From Chryseobacterium sp. KACC 21268 (GTDB taxonomy: Bacteria; Bacteroidota; Bacteroidia; Flavobacteriales; Weeksellaceae): a DNA stretch of 64,000 nucleotides. The notes under the pieces were generated by a model. The model saw only the letters and a list, made by a program, of their open reading frames with translations. It made no database searches and was not told where the DNA came from. Each line of letters starts with the position of its first letter. Position 1 is the stretch's first letter. Of this stretch, positions 9,367 to 18,372 are shown piece by piece. The stretch lies in NCBI GenBank assembly GCA_028736075.1, contig CP117875.1, positions 3,906,001 through 3,970,000 of the forward strand, in the 5' to 3' direction. A program made the position numbers and the translations under genes.

Positions 9367-9374
9367 CAAATATA
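9367..9374 (-). promoter_or_regulatory. -7 box of the ferritin promoter
   Basis: TATATTTG on the minus strand matches TAnnTTTG exactly. It lies directly after the terminator hairpin of the upstream gene and decides the ferritin start in favour of the ATG at 9326. Confidence 0.6.
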
Positions 9375-9381
9375 AAAAAAA

Positions 9382-9405
9382 AGAGCCGTTAAAATTAACG
9401 ACTCT
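9382..9405 (-). terminator. Intrinsic terminator of the Spy-like gene
   Basis: Eleven-base-pair stem (AGAGTCGTTAA with TTAACGGCTCT, one G-U pair in the minus-strand RNA) followed by a run of T. The T run abuts the ferritin -7 box. Confidence 0.85.
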
Positions 9406-9432
9406 TACTAAAACTAACCACAAAATAACATA

Positions 9433-9813
9433 CTATTTAACTACAGCGGCATCCACCTTCTTTCTATCTTTGAAATTGGCTTTTCTATCTGCCATTTTTT
9501 TTGCTTTAATTTCCTGATATTTTTTGAATTGATCTGGCGTCAGGATTTTCTGCATTTCCGCCTCATTCTCTTTCATCTTCTGCATTCTGTCGCCTTTTTT
9601 AGCTTCAAAATCTGCTTTCCTTTCTATCGCTTTCTTTTCGTGCAAGGTTTTCAATTGCAACACTTGCGCGTCTGTAAGATTCAGTTCTTGCTTCATTTTT
9701 TGAAGATGCTCAGCTTTTTTCTGAGTATGATCTCCTGTTGCTGATTTTGATTGTTGTGCAAATCCGAAAACTCCTAGTCCAAGAAATGCGGCGCTTAAAA
9801 TTATTTTTTTCAT
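9433..9813 (-). CDS. Small Spy/CpxP-like periplasmic helical protein
   Basis: 126 residues with a signal peptide (to GVFGFAQ). The mature part is almost wholly charged helix. It contains two LTxxQ-type segments, LNLTDAQVLQLKTLHEKK and KILTPDQFKKYQEIKAKK, the mark of Spy/CpxP envelope-stress chaperones, and many Lys, Glu, Met and Gln. In enterobacteria such proteins bind unfolded periplasmic proteins or metals; here the function is inferred only from the repeat motif. The gene has its own terminator, and the upstream gap of about 100 bases suggests its own promoter, but no TAnnTTTG box was found. No sensor kinase pair adjoins it. Confidence 0.75.
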   Translation of the reverse strand: MKKIILSAAFLGLGVFGFAQQSKSATGDHTQKKAEHLQKMKQELNLTDAQVLQLKTLHEKKAIERKADFEAKKGDRMQKMKENEAEMQKILTPDQFKKYQEIKAKKMADRKANFKDRKKVDAAVVK

Positions 9814-9920
9814 TTTAAATTGATTTTTAATATTAATAAATTTTATCTGTTTGTTTGATGTGCAACAAATAATAAAGTTAATTTGAGAAATTATAAAATT
9901 TTGTTAAATTCTCAATCAAC

Positions 9921-10871
9921 TTATCTTGAAGTTAATCTCATTCCCGATCCTCTGTTTCCGTTGTCAGATTTTGGAGACGCATTTCTTTGTCCGCCATTGC
10001 CTCTCACCTCAGATTTTCTGATGGAATTTTGATTTTGTCGGATGCCATTATTCTGGCCTCTCGTTCCTTCATTCCTAATCGCTGGAGCAGTCTGCGTTCT
10101 GATGTTTTCACTTTTTATTCCGCCCGTGCTATTTCCTCTAATGTTACCTTGGTTTCGGACACCATTATTCTCATTGTTTCGCACCACGCCATTTTGTGAA
10201 TTTCTGATTCCTCCGATGTTATTTCCATTCGCTCCACTTCTGATTGGTTGCGTACGCATTCCCTCATTTCTATTCGGCGTGATCATATTTTGATTTCTTC
10301 CCACATTTCTAAATCCTTCTTTGAAATTCCCTCTGTTGACTTTGTAAACATTAATATTCACATTTCTGTAAACAGGTCTCACTGGATATCTTCTCGCATA
10401 GAAATTCACGTTTCTATTTCTGTAGAACACAAATGGACTTGCGCCTCGGAAATAAGAATTTTGATAAACTATGAAAATCCTTGGCCCCAGAATATTTTGT
10501 AGTGCATAGAATCTGTCGTAGTACCATCTGTCCGGATTCCATCTATAGTAAGAGTTCCAAGCATTGTAAGAAGCAAATCTGTTATTCAGCATCATAATTT
10601 GCTCTATCTGAAACGGACTCAAACGGTTTTGAAAGAAGAACTGGTCCCAATTCACATTGACAACGGATTGTCTATAGTCATTGTAATATCCCTGATAATA
10701 TTGGTCTGGATAGTAATCCGTTGGATAATTGTAATAGTAGTCCTCAGGATAATCATAAGAGTTATCGTAATACTCGTATCCGTTGTATTCGTTTGGATAA
10801 GTATCGTAATAATCTTGGGCAGAGATCAATCCTCCAAAGATGATAGCAAGGGTAAAAAATATCTTTTTCAT
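9921..10871 (-). CDS. Secreted low-complexity protein, Tyr-rich then Arg/Asn/Gly-rich
   Basis: 316 residues, no recognised catalytic domain. A signal peptide (to GGLISAQ) is followed by a stretch of about 50 residues that is mostly Tyr, Asp, Asn and Pro (YYDTYPNEYNGYEYYDNSYD). A central segment of about 100 residues, RLSPFQIEQIMMLNNRF onward, looks folded and rich in Tyr, Trp and Arg. The last 130 residues are repetitive and disordered, with many RN, GN, IR and NQ motifs and a strongly basic charge. The acidic Tyr-rich head and basic Arg-rich tail suggest self-association or matrix binding, but that is inference. The gene stands alone with gaps of about 100 and 230 bases on either side. Confidence 0.7.
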   Translation of the reverse strand: MKKIFFTLAIIFGGLISAQDYYDTYPNEYNGYEYYDNSYDYPEDYYYNYPTDYYPDQYYQGYYNDYRQSVVNVNWDQFFFQNRLSPFQIEQIMMLNNRFASYNAWNSYYRWNPDRWYYDRFYALQNILGPRIFIVYQNSYFRGASPFVFYRNRNVNFYARRYPVRPVYRNVNINVYKVNRGNFKEGFRNVGRNQNMITPNRNEGMRTQPIRSGANGNNIGGIRNSQNGVVRNNENNGVRNQGNIRGNSTGGIKSENIRTQTAPAIRNEGTRGQNNGIRQNQNSIRKSEVRGNGGQRNASPKSDNGNRGSGMRLTSR

Positions 10872-11043
10872 TTCTTTAAATTTATTTAATTAAGAAAATT
10901 CATTTTCTCTAATGAAACTTTCTACCTTTTGGATATTGGATAGGAATAAAAGTTAAAGTCTGACGAATTAATATTTCTAAAAACGATGATAAATTTGAGA
11001 TTAATGACTGATAATCAATGGCATTATTTTTTGTCAGAAAATA

Positions 11044-11080
11044 AAAAGCCTTTCAAAGTTCGTAACTCTGAAAGGCTTTT
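11044..11080 (-). terminator. Intrinsic terminator of malQ
   Basis: Perfect twelve-base-pair stem AAAAGCCTTTCA/TGAAAGGCTTTT, followed on the minus strand by further T residues, 20 bases after the malQ stop. Confidence 0.88.
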
Positions 11081-11100
11081 AGTAATTTATTTTAATGATT

Positions 11101-13752
11101 TTAATCTCGTCCGCTTGCTTCTATCCAACCAGCAATTTTCTGATTGAAGTCTGTTTGCTCTTTCAAATCTTCCAATTTCAAATGCATTCTGTAACGCCAG
11201 TAATGTGGGAAAACCGCAGGATTGTTAATTCTTTCTTCGTCCATATTTGGATTCATCAAGTTGTCATCTGTCGCCAAAAATTCCTGAATTGGGAAGATCG
11301 CCAACATCGCTTCCGTGAAAAGATGCTGTTTCATTATCATCTCTGACAAGTCCGGCGTCAAATCCCAAGGCGCAGTTCCATATTGTCCTAATTGTTGATT
11401 GAAATATTTCTGAGTCAGGTTTCTGTCCTCGTGCCACCATTGTCTCAAGGTAGAACTGTCGTGGGAAGAAGCTGTTACTACGTTCAAATAACTTGCATTT
11501 TTCGGGTCGTAGAACGGAATATTGTCGGAAGGCATTCTTTGAACTTTCAAAGCGGTAATTGCCAACTTATCCATCACCACAGGCACAGAATCTGGAACCA
11601 AACCTAGATCTTCACCACAGATCAACATCGTAGTCGAATTGAGTAAAGCTGGTAATTTCTCCATTGCCTTTTGGTACCAAAGTCCGTCCTGACGTTTGAA
11701 GAAATAATCATTGTAAACATCGCTCAATTTCGCTTTTTCCCAATCTGGCAGATATTTGTAAGATGTCGTTTTAGCGATATTGAATCTTGGATGATAAACG
11801 ATTCCGTTCTCAGTTTCTTCGGTCAAGAACAAAACATTTCCGGCCAAAGAGATCAATTTTTCTTCTGCCCAATCCCACGATTCTTTTTTGAAGTAATCGG
11901 TTAATTTTCTTTGTGTATCAAATTCCGGTTTGAAGGTAAAATTTCCATTTTGATGATCAAAGAAATGATTTTGAATTTTCTCTTTCGATTCGCCAAATGT
12001 CTCCCAAAGAATCGGTTCATTCACAAATGGTTTGATGTAACGATCATAATTGAAAGGAATCTGTCTGTCAGAAAACTCTCGCTCTGTCACAGGAACAGCT
12101 GGATAAAAATAACCCAACAAACCTTGTGTCGCAGAGATCGGCATTCTCCAAATTCTAAAGAATCCAAGAATATGGTCGATTCTCATCGCATCAAAATATT
12201 GTTCCAAAACTTTGAAACGTTTTTTCCACCATTGGTAATCGTCGGCTTTCATCACTTCCCAATTGTAGGTCGGGAATTCCCAGTTTTGACCTAGATCGGA
12301 GAACTGATCTGGTGGTGCTCCTGCTTGGAAATCCATCCCGAAAAGTTCTGGCTCCGTCCAAGCTTCTACGGAATATCTGTAGATCCCAATTGGAAGATCG
12401 CCCTTCACCGAAAGTCCTAGTTGATGCAAATATTCCACCGCATCCTGCAATTGCAAATGCAACTGATATTGGACCCAAGCGTGAAGCATAATGGTTGCAT
12501 AGTCCTTATGTTTAGGCGCATAAAGCGTCGCTACTTTTCCGGCAACAAATTTCTTATGGGTTTTCCAATCGTTGAAATTTGGCGTTTTGTATTTGTCTCT
12601 CAAAACACAAAATGCAGAATAAGGCATCAGCCATTCTTCGTTATCTTTAATGAATTTCTTGAAGTTTTTATCCTTCAGAATCGCTTCTTGATTTTCCTCG
12701 AAAACAGCTTTTGCAAACTTCCATTTTCCGGAGATCATTTGCTCGTAATCGATTAAACTCAAAGCATTTAATTCAGCTTTTTTATCTTGATATTCTTTTA
12801 CTAACTTTTTCGGTAAAGCATATTCCAACTTCTCAACCGAAAGATATTGCGGGTGAAGTGCGTAAACTGAGATCGCCGCGTAAGGATAAGAATCGGTCCA
12901 AGTATAATTGGCCGTTGTATCATTGATCGGCAAGATCTGAATCACGGAAAGCTTTGCATCATTGGCCCAATCTCCTAATTTTTTGATATCAGAAAATTCA
13001 CCAACTCCGAAACCATCTTCCGTTCTCAAAGAGAAAACAGGAACTGCAACGCCCGCAGAATGCCAAAGTGTTTCATTATTAAACTTAAAATAATGATCCG
13101 CTTTCACGTACAAAATATCCTTCGTCGGATTTCCGAAAACCCAACGATTTTCGCCTGGTTCTAGGGAAACGATTTGTTTTGTTATTTTGTCTTTGATCGC
13201 ATATTTGTAAAGAACGGTTTGGTGCGTCGGAATTTCAACGCCCGCTTCCCAAACGCCATAATCTGTTTCTTTGAGTTCTACGGCTTTTTCCGGACTCCAA
13301 TTTCCCAAAGCATCTACATTTCCAATCAGGACCAATTGCCAGTTTGGATTGTAAAGTGGCGCTTCTATGCGGAAAAGGTGCGAATGTTTTTTTACAACGG
13401 ATAATTTTGCCGGCTTGAAACCTTGCAAACGGTTGTGTAGGATTTTGTTGGTCAAATAATTTTCCGGGAAATTCTTAAGATTCCACTGATCGAAAATCAC
13501 AAATTCTTTGAAACTGTTTGGAAGATCTAATTTGTGAGTCGGGATTTCTTCATCCAAAACCACGTTTTCTTCGTTCAACAAAAGATATTTGTACTGAATT
13601 GATTTTGAGAAATAATCAATTTCTGCTGTCCAGTTGTTATTTTCGGAATAGTTCAGGTTGTAGTCTCGGTGGTCGTTTTTCTCGTCGTATAGGCGCAAAA
13701 CGAGCCGTTGGCCAACTTTTGTTCCGAAGTTAACATTAAAGTATAGTTTCAT
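11101..13752 (-). CDS. malQ: 4-alpha-glucanotransferase with two N-terminal starch-binding domains
   Basis: 883 residues, a long amylomaltase of the DPE2-like type. Residues 1-100 and about 125-235 are two CBM20-like domains (the second with VLIGNVDALGNWSPEKAVEL, a typical CBM20 signature). The rest is a GH77 barrel: FGVGEFSDIKKLGDWA, DLPIGIYRYSVEAW, the nucleophile region MRIDHILGFFRIWRMP, the acid-base region ICGEDLGLVPDSVP and the third acid in SSHDSSTLRQWW. It transfers alpha-1,4-glucan segments in glycogen and maltodextrin turnover. There is no signal peptide, so it acts in the cytoplasm. No other glycogen gene is nearby. It appears to be a single-gene unit with its own terminator. Confidence 0.95.
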   Translation of the reverse strand: MKLYFNVNFGTKVGQRLVLRLYDEKNDHRDYNLNYSENNNWTAEIDYFSKSIQYKYLLLNEENVVLDEEIPTHKLDLPNSFKEFVIFDQWNLKNFPENYLTNKILHNRLQGFKPAKLSVVKKHSHLFRIEAPLYNPNWQLVLIGNVDALGNWSPEKAVELKETDYGVWEAGVEIPTHQTVLYKYAIKDKITKQIVSLEPGENRWVFGNPTKDILYVKADHYFKFNNETLWHSAGVAVPVFSLRTEDGFGVGEFSDIKKLGDWANDAKLSVIQILPINDTTANYTWTDSYPYAAISVYALHPQYLSVEKLEYALPKKLVKEYQDKKAELNALSLIDYEQMISGKWKFAKAVFEENQEAILKDKNFKKFIKDNEEWLMPYSAFCVLRDKYKTPNFNDWKTHKKFVAGKVATLYAPKHKDYATIMLHAWVQYQLHLQLQDAVEYLHQLGLSVKGDLPIGIYRYSVEAWTEPELFGMDFQAGAPPDQFSDLGQNWEFPTYNWEVMKADDYQWWKKRFKVLEQYFDAMRIDHILGFFRIWRMPISATQGLLGYFYPAVPVTEREFSDRQIPFNYDRYIKPFVNEPILWETFGESKEKIQNHFFDHQNGNFTFKPEFDTQRKLTDYFKKESWDWAEEKLISLAGNVLFLTEETENGIVYHPRFNIAKTTSYKYLPDWEKAKLSDVYNDYFFKRQDGLWYQKAMEKLPALLNSTTMLICGEDLGLVPDSVPVVMDKLAITALKVQRMPSDNIPFYDPKNASYLNVVTASSHDSSTLRQWWHEDRNLTQKYFNQQLGQYGTAPWDLTPDLSEMIMKQHLFTEAMLAIFPIQEFLATDDNLMNPNMDEERINNPAVFPHYWRYRMHLKLEDLKEQTDFNQKIAGWIEASGRD

Positions 13753-13823
13753 TTATTAAGGTCTATTAATATGGATGCAATTTAATGATTTATTGAATTA
13801 TAACTATTATTCCATCAAAAAAA

Positions 13824-14555
13824 TCATTTTCCTGCAATTCTTTCCAGATAGTCCTTAATATTATTATCAAGAGATATCGTAATTCCACCGATGTTCTTGG
13901 CTTTCATATACATCAAAACCTTCTCGTCTCGCAGAGAAAACATTAGGAAATCATTAAACTTGTCAGGCGTAATTCCTGCTTCTGCAAAATATTCTAAATC
14001 CACATTATGGTTGATCCAAGCCAATCCTTCCTGTAGATCTTCATATTTATAAAGCCGTTTCATTCGTCTGGACTTTCCACTCACAACATCATAAATCGCC
14101 TGAACATTGACCATTGGAGGAATTCTTATCAAAGGTCTTACAATATCGTCCACTGCATCTGCCGGTTTTTCCCTTGGTTTCTCTGGTCCTTTTGGCAAAC
14201 CGATAGATTGTCTCAATTCTTCTTTCTTTGCCTCCGCCACTCTTTTATTTTCAATCGTGACTTCTTCAATTTCCATCGGAATTTTGGACAATCGAATTGT
14301 GATGTTAAGATTATCGCTGACAATCCATTTCTCACGTTCGTACTTTTCTTTTACGAATCGGATTTCGTCGCCAGTTTTTGCAGGGATGGAAAACTCCCCG
14401 AGCTCATTGCTCAAAACCTTTTGATCCGAACGCATATTGACGACCAAAGTCTTTGGAATGCGCGCAGATTCCTCCGTCATCACAATTCCAGAAAGCGTTT
14501 GAGAATAGATTGATATAGAAATCAAAAGAAAATAAAGGAATAGAAATTTCTTCAA
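13824..14555 (-). CDS. CarboxypepD_reg-like exported protein (paralogue of 24804-25517), TTG start
   Basis: 243 residues. The signal peptide (MKKFLFLYFLLISISIYSQ) is followed by a CarboxypepD_reg-like beta-sandwich (about 20-95) including DEIRFVKEKYEREKWIV, and then a family-specific C-terminal half with no recognised fold. The start is TTG: no ATG occurs before residue 41, a stop lies three codons upstream, and a TATTTTTG box sits at 14573-14580. The paralogue at 24804-25517 shares the layout, DELRFVKEGYERK, and the same TTG start and promoter spacing. The mature protein is probably periplasmic or membrane-attached; the function is unknown. MalQ lies 71 bases downstream and may be read through. 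Confidence 0.78.
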   Translation of the reverse strand: MKKFLFLYFLLISISIYSQTLSGIVMTEESARIPKTLVVNMRSDQKVLSNELGEFSIPAKTGDEIRFVKEKYEREKWIVSDNLNITIRLSKIPMEIEEVTIENKRVAEAKKEELRQSIGLPKGPEKPREKPADAVDDIVRPLIRIPPMVNVQAIYDVVSGKSRRMKRLYKYEDLQEGLAWINHNVDLEYFAEAGITPDKFNDFLMFSLRDEKVLMYMKAKNIGGITISLDNNIKDYLERIAGK

Positions 14556-14572
14556 ATGGTCTTAATTTTCGT

Positions 14573-14580
14573 CAAAAATA
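14573..14580 (-). promoter_or_regulatory. -7 box for the TTG-start gene at 13824-14555
   Basis: TATTTTTG on the minus strand, 17 bases before the TTG. The same box occupies nearly the same place before the paralogue at 24804-25517. Confidence 0.6.
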
Positions 14581-14599
14581 GATTTTTATTGAAACAAAA

Positions 14600-14630
14600 A
14601 AATACGGTTTAACTTTCATTAACCGTATTT
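14600..14630 (-). terminator. Intrinsic terminator of the T9SS propeller-like gene
   Basis: Ten-base-pair stem AAATACGGTT/AACCGTATTT followed by T-rich sequence on the minus strand, 36 bases after the stop at 14667. Confidence 0.82.
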
Positions 14631-14666
14631 CTTAATATTATTATAATTTTAAAAAATCAAAATCTG

Positions 14667-15818
14667 TTACCTCACAATAACCTTTTTGGAAATAATAGAT
14701 TTTCCATTTTCAGATTCGACATTCACGAGATAAACGCCGGAAACGAGCTTTCCAAGTTCAATTCTATTTTCGGAATTGCTGATATTATTGATCTTTTTGT
14801 CCATCACCAAAGTTCCAGCCGAGCTGTAAATCTTCACTTGTGCATTTCCTTTTTGGGAGTTGGTAAGTTTTACATTCACAAAACCTTCGGAAATTTTTGT
14901 AGGATAGATGTCATTCTTATCAATATTAACAATCTGTTTGTTGCTCCTCAAAACATACGGACTTCCCAAATCATAGATTGGCATATTGATATTCGAAGTC
15001 ATTGGTTCAGCTTGCATAGTTTCTAATTTTAAAGAATGTAAAACGCCTCCTTTCGCGCTTGCCAAAATGATTTTCCCATCCGCATTCACCGCAACGCCGT
15101 TTGTAGAAAAATTTTCCGGAAGACCTTTCACTTTGCCAAGGAATTTGGCCTTCATTTCATTGACATTAAATTTAAAGACATTTCCCGTAGCCGAAAAAAT
15201 ATAGAAATTGTTGTGATCGTCCGCAATCATATCGCCTCCGAAACCAGTCTGCATCTTGCTCAGTTGATTGTCTCCGTTTCCAGAATCATCCTTCACAATT
15301 CCCAAGTCTGTAACTTCATACTTACCATTTTTACTGGAAATTTTCAAAAGTTGAGAACCGGAATTTGAAAGTGTGTAAATATTACCATCACTTCCCATCG
15401 TCATTCGGGAAAACTGAGAACCTGCGTCGCAAGCTGTTGGATTGGACAGTTTATTTTCCAACAAAGTAATGTCCTTGGTCTTAGAATCCAAAACGTAAAT
15501 ATTGGGAGAATACATCGGCATATAAACCAATTTTCCATTTCCATCTACAGCCAAAGTTGCAATCTGACTGGCCAACGCGTTCGCCGGTGATTTTTTATCT
15601 TCAGAGATTTCCTTATTTAATGTGTTGGAATAAATTCTGGGTTGGTCGTTGCCAGATAAAAGAATATTTTCGGTAATGCCTTTTTTGGAATCCAAAGCGC
15701 GGAAATCCTGGAAAATAATGTTCGCGGATTCTTTTCCTGTGAGTGCAAAAATGTCTTGTTGCGCAAAAGAACTTGCTCCGACAAACAATAAAATTAAAGT
15801 GGATAGAGATTTTTTCAT
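14667..15818 (-). CDS. T9SS cargo protein with beta-propeller-like repeats
   Basis: 383 residues. The signal peptide ends SSFAQ. Residues about 80-290 hold repeated short strands of the form GxGKLVYMPMYSPNIYVLD, MGSDGNIYTLSNSGSQLLKI, IADDHNNFYIFSATGNVFKF and VNADGKIILASAKGGVLHSL, typical of NHL/SMP-30-type propellers. The last 75 residues are a type A T9SS sorting domain (QVKIYSSAGTLVMDKKI, LVSGVYLVNVESENGKSIISKKVIVR), so the protein should cross the outer membrane and be cell-attached or released. The ligand or enzymatic role is unknown. The gene has its own terminator; no clear promoter box was found upstream. Confidence 0.8.
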   Translation of the reverse strand: MKKSLSTLILLFVGASSFAQQDIFALTGKESANIIFQDFRALDSKKGITENILLSGNDQPRIYSNTLNKEISEDKKSPANALASQIATLAVDGNGKLVYMPMYSPNIYVLDSKTKDITLLENKLSNPTACDAGSQFSRMTMGSDGNIYTLSNSGSQLLKISSKNGKYEVTDLGIVKDDSGNGDNQLSKMQTGFGGDMIADDHNNFYIFSATGNVFKFNVNEMKAKFLGKVKGLPENFSTNGVAVNADGKIILASAKGGVLHSLKLETMQAEPMTSNINMPIYDLGSPYVLRSNKQIVNIDKNDIYPTKISEGFVNVKLTNSQKGNAQVKIYSSAGTLVMDKKINNISNSENRIELGKLVSGVYLVNVESENGKSIISKKVIVR

Positions 15819-15887
15819 AGTCTAAGTATTTTTAATTATTGATACTAAGTTAAGTATTTTTGCAACATCAAAATCATATCCACAAAA

Positions 15888-15914
15888 AAACCTTCCGTTT
15901 TTTACGAAAGGTTT
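15888..15914 (-). terminator. Intrinsic terminator of cysS
   Basis: Eleven-base-pair stem AAACCTTTCGT/ACGGAAGGTTT (one wobble) in the minus-strand RNA followed by a T run, 22 bases after the cysS stop. Confidence 0.85.
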
Positions 15915-15936
15915 AAATATTTATGATTTTGATGAA

Positions 15937-17406
15937 TTAATTCAAAACGTAAGTTGTTCCGTCTCGTCCATCTTTCAGCTCAATTCCTTTTTCAAGAAGT
16001 TGGTCACGGATCTGATCGGATAATTCCCAATTCTTTGATTTTCTGGCTTGATTTCTCAAATCGATCAAAACCTGCAAAGTTTGATCAAGCTTATCGTTAT
16101 TCGATTCTTCAATCGTTTCCAATCCTAAAACATCGAAGACAATCGCGTTTAAAAATTGTTTCAAATCTTTATAATCATTGGTCGAAATACTTTCTTTTCC
16201 AAGCTTCGAAGCTGAAATAAACTTCACCGCCTCGAACAAATGGGAAATCAAAATCGGACTGTTGAAATCGTCTGACAAAGCTTCCAAAACTTTCTCTTTC
16301 CAATTTTTATAATCAAAAGAAGAAGTTTCTACACCTTCCGTTGGAACTTGTGTATTTAGGATTTTTACGGCTTCCATCAATCTGTTGAAGCCTTTTTCGC
16401 TCGCCAACATCGCGTCATTGGAAATATCCAAAACACTTCTATAGTGCGCCTGTAAGAAACAGAATCTCAAGACACTTGGATGAAAAGCTTTTTCAAAGAA
16501 ATCATTGTTCCCGCTCACTAATTGTTCTGGCAAAATAAAATTACCAGTCGCTTTACTCATTCTTTGTCCGTTCATTGTCAGCATATTGGCGTGCATCCAA
16601 TATTTCACAGGTTCTACGCCGTTGCAAGCTTTCCCTTGAGCGATTTCACATTCGTGGTGAGGGAATTTCAAATCCATTCCGCCACCGTGAATATCGAATT
16701 GGTCGCCCAAATATTTCGTGCTCATCGCAGTACATTCCAAGTGCCAGCCTGGGAAACCTTCTCCCCAAGGCGACGGCCATTTCATAATATGTTCCGGCGA
16801 AGCTTTTTTCCAAAGGGCGAAATCTTGTGGATTTTTCTTTTCAAATTGCCCATCCAAATCTCTTGTGTTGGCGAATAGTTCTTCGATATTTCTTCGTGAA
16901 AGCTCACCGTAATTAAGACCTCTTGCATTGTACTCCAAAACATCGAAGTAAACGGAACCGTTACTTTCGTAAGCAAAACCTTTTTCAATAAGATCTTTCG
17001 CAAGTTCCAATTGCTCGATGATGTGACCCGTTGCAGTCGGCTCAATGGTTGGCGGAAGCAAGTTAAATTTCTTCAAAACCTCGTGAAAATCGACCGTATA
17101 TTTTTGTACGATTTCCATTGGCTCCAGTTTTTCAAGTCTGGATTGCTTGATGAATCTATCGTTATTGATATCGCCATCGTCCGTCAAATGTCCGGCATCG
17201 GTGATATTTCTGACATATCGAACCTTATAACCCAGAAACTGAAGGCTTCGGTAAATAAAATCGAATGACAAAAAAGTTCTCACATTTCCCAGATGCACAT
17301 TGCTGTAAACCGTGGGTCCACAAACGTACATCCCGATATTACCTTCTAAAATGGGTTTGAAAACTTCTTTTTCGCCTGAAAGCGAGTTGTATATTTTTAG
17401 TTGCAT
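15937..17406 (-). CDS. cysS: Cysteinyl-tRNA synthetase
   Basis: 489 residues, class I synthetase that charges tRNA-Cys. The HIGH-type motif is in [17 protein letters not shown], with Cys29 as the first zinc ligand. Further zinc ligands are in [10 protein letters not shown] and HHECEIAQ. The KMSKS-type loop reads [10 protein letters not shown]. The C-terminal helical anticodon-binding part ends with [20 protein letters not shown], as in other bacterial CysS proteins. Cytoplasmic and essential. folE lies upstream on the same strand with a gap of 119 bases that contains a nested inverted repeat; whether the two are cotranscribed is unclear. Confidence 0.97.
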   Translation of the reverse strand: MQLKIYNSLSGEKEVFKPILEGNIGMYVCGPTVYSNVHLGNVRTFLSFDFIYRSLQFLGYKVRYVRNITDAGHLTDDGDINNDRFIKQSRLEKLEPMEIVQKYTVDFHEVLKKFNLLPPTIEPTATGHIIEQLELAKDLIEKGFAYESNGSVYFDVLEYNARGLNYGELSRRNIEELFANTRDLDGQFEKKNPQDFALWKKASPEHIMKWPSPWGEGFPGWHLECTAMSTKYLGDQFDIHGGGMDLKFPHHECEIAQGKACNGVEPVKYWMHANMLTMNGQRMSKATGNFILPEQLVSGNNDFFEKAFHPSVLRFCFLQAHYRSVLDISNDAMLASEKGFNRLMEAVKILNTQVPTEGVETSSFDYKNWKEKVLEALSDDFNSPILISHLFEAVKFISASKLGKESISTNDYKDLKQFLNAIVFDVLGLETIEESNNDKLDQTLQVLIDLRNQARKSKNWELSDQIRDQLLEKGIELKDGRDGTTYVLN

Positions 17407-17452
17407 TGTTTTTATGAATGATAAATTAGAATTGATAAATGATTTAAATATT

Positions 17453-17505
17453 TGACGCAGAACAACCGCAACAAATAATTGTTGTGATGAAAATTTGATG
17501 CGTCA
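17453..17505. repeat. Nested inverted repeat between folE and cysS
   Basis: Outer arms TGACGCA (17453-17459) and TGCGTCA (17499-17505) enclose a second hairpin, CAACAA/TTGTTG (17469-17474 and 17479-17484). On the plus strand a run of six T follows the outer arm, terminator-like, but no plus-strand gene lies upstream. Confidence 0.5.
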
Positions 17506-17525
17506 GTTTTTTATATTTTATCATT

Positions 17526-18191
17526 TTAATCAAATTTCGCGTGACTTCCTACATAATGCAGAAATTCCTGTCTCGTAATTGGATTCGTTCTGAAAATCCC
17601 ACTCAATTCTGCTGTGATCGTAGAACTTGCAGTATCTTTTATTCCACGACAATTCACGCAAAGGTGTTTTGCATCGATGATACACGCGACGTTATTGGTT
17701 CCTAAAGCTTCTTTCAAAGCATCAACGATCTGCATCGTCAATCGTTCCTGAACCTGCGGACGTTTGGCGTAATAATCTACGATCCTATTGATTTTAGATA
17801 AACCGATCACTTCTCCACTTGAAATATAAGCAACGTGCGCTTTCCCGATAATTGGCAAGAAATGATGCTCGCAGAAAGAATAGACTGTAATATCCTTCTC
17901 CACCAACATTTGACGGTACTTATATTGATTTTTGAAAGTTGAGATCCCAGGTTTATTTTCCGGGAGCAAGCCTCCAAAGATTTCATTCACGTACATTTTC
18001 GCCACACGCTTTGGAGAATCTTTGAGGGAATCATCGGTCATATCTAGACCAAGCGTTTCCATAATTTCTGCAAAAAGCCCTTCAATCTTCTTAATTTTTT
18101 CTTCCGGTTTCAGATCAAAAGCGTCTGGTCTGAGAGGCGTGTGATCTTTTCCTGTAAACAGATCATCATCATTGTCAGGAATGTGTTCCAT
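17526..18191 (-). CDS. folE: GTP cyclohydrolase I
   Basis: Zinc enzyme that converts GTP to dihydroneopterin triphosphate, the first step of tetrahydrofolate and pterin synthesis. Zinc and catalytic residues are seen in YSFCEHHFLPIIGKAHVAY and HLCVNCRGIKD. SKINRIVDYYAKRPQVQERL is the conserved helix region. The longest frame begins at 18215, but a TATTTTTG box at 18213-18220 overlaps that ATG. The ATG at 18191 (MEHIPDNDDDL) leaves a leader of about 15 bases and gives 221 residues, normal for bacterial FolE, so I use it. Cytoplasmic homodecamer by family knowledge. It is transcribed divergently from acpP. Confidence 0.95.
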   Translation of the reverse strand: MEHIPDNDDDLFTGKDHTPLRPDAFDLKPEEKIKKIEGLFAEIMETLGLDMTDDSLKDSPKRVAKMYVNEIFGGLLPENKPGISTFKNQYKYRQMLVEKDITVYSFCEHHFLPIIGKAHVAYISSGEVIGLSKINRIVDYYAKRPQVQERLTMQIVDALKEALGTNNVACIIDAKHLCVNCRGIKDTASSTITAELSGIFRTNPITRQEFLHYVGSHAKFD

Positions 18192-18212
18192 AATATCATT
18201 AGTAATAAGAAG

Positions 18213-18220
18213 CAAAAATA
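18213..18220 (-). promoter_or_regulatory. -7 box of the folE promoter
   Basis: TATTTTTG on the minus strand. It overlaps the longest possible folE start and so supports the ATG at 18191. Confidence 0.55.
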
Positions 18221-18332
18221 AACAAAAAATAGATAGTCCGCTGAGACAAAATCTAAAGATTTGATTATAAAAAGAATAGATTTAGAAAGTGTCTAAAAAA
18301 CTAAAAAAAAATTGAAATGATTTGATTTTTTA

Positions 18333-18340
18333 TATATTTG
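18333..18340 (+). promoter_or_regulatory. -7 box of the acpP-fabF promoter
   Basis: TATATTTG at 18333-18340 with a TTG at 18312-18314, spacer 18 bases, fits the Bacteroidota TTG-N17-23-TAnnTTTG promoter. It is 32 bases before the acpP ATG. Confidence 0.72.
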
Positions 18341-18372
18341 CACCAAATTAACATAATTAAAAATAAAATACT

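Noticed and set aside
15854-15861. TATTTTTG on the plus strand, a promoter-like box
   Set aside because: It points into the 3' end of the minus-strand cysS gene with no plus-strand gene to serve; in AT-rich DNA such boxes arise by chance.
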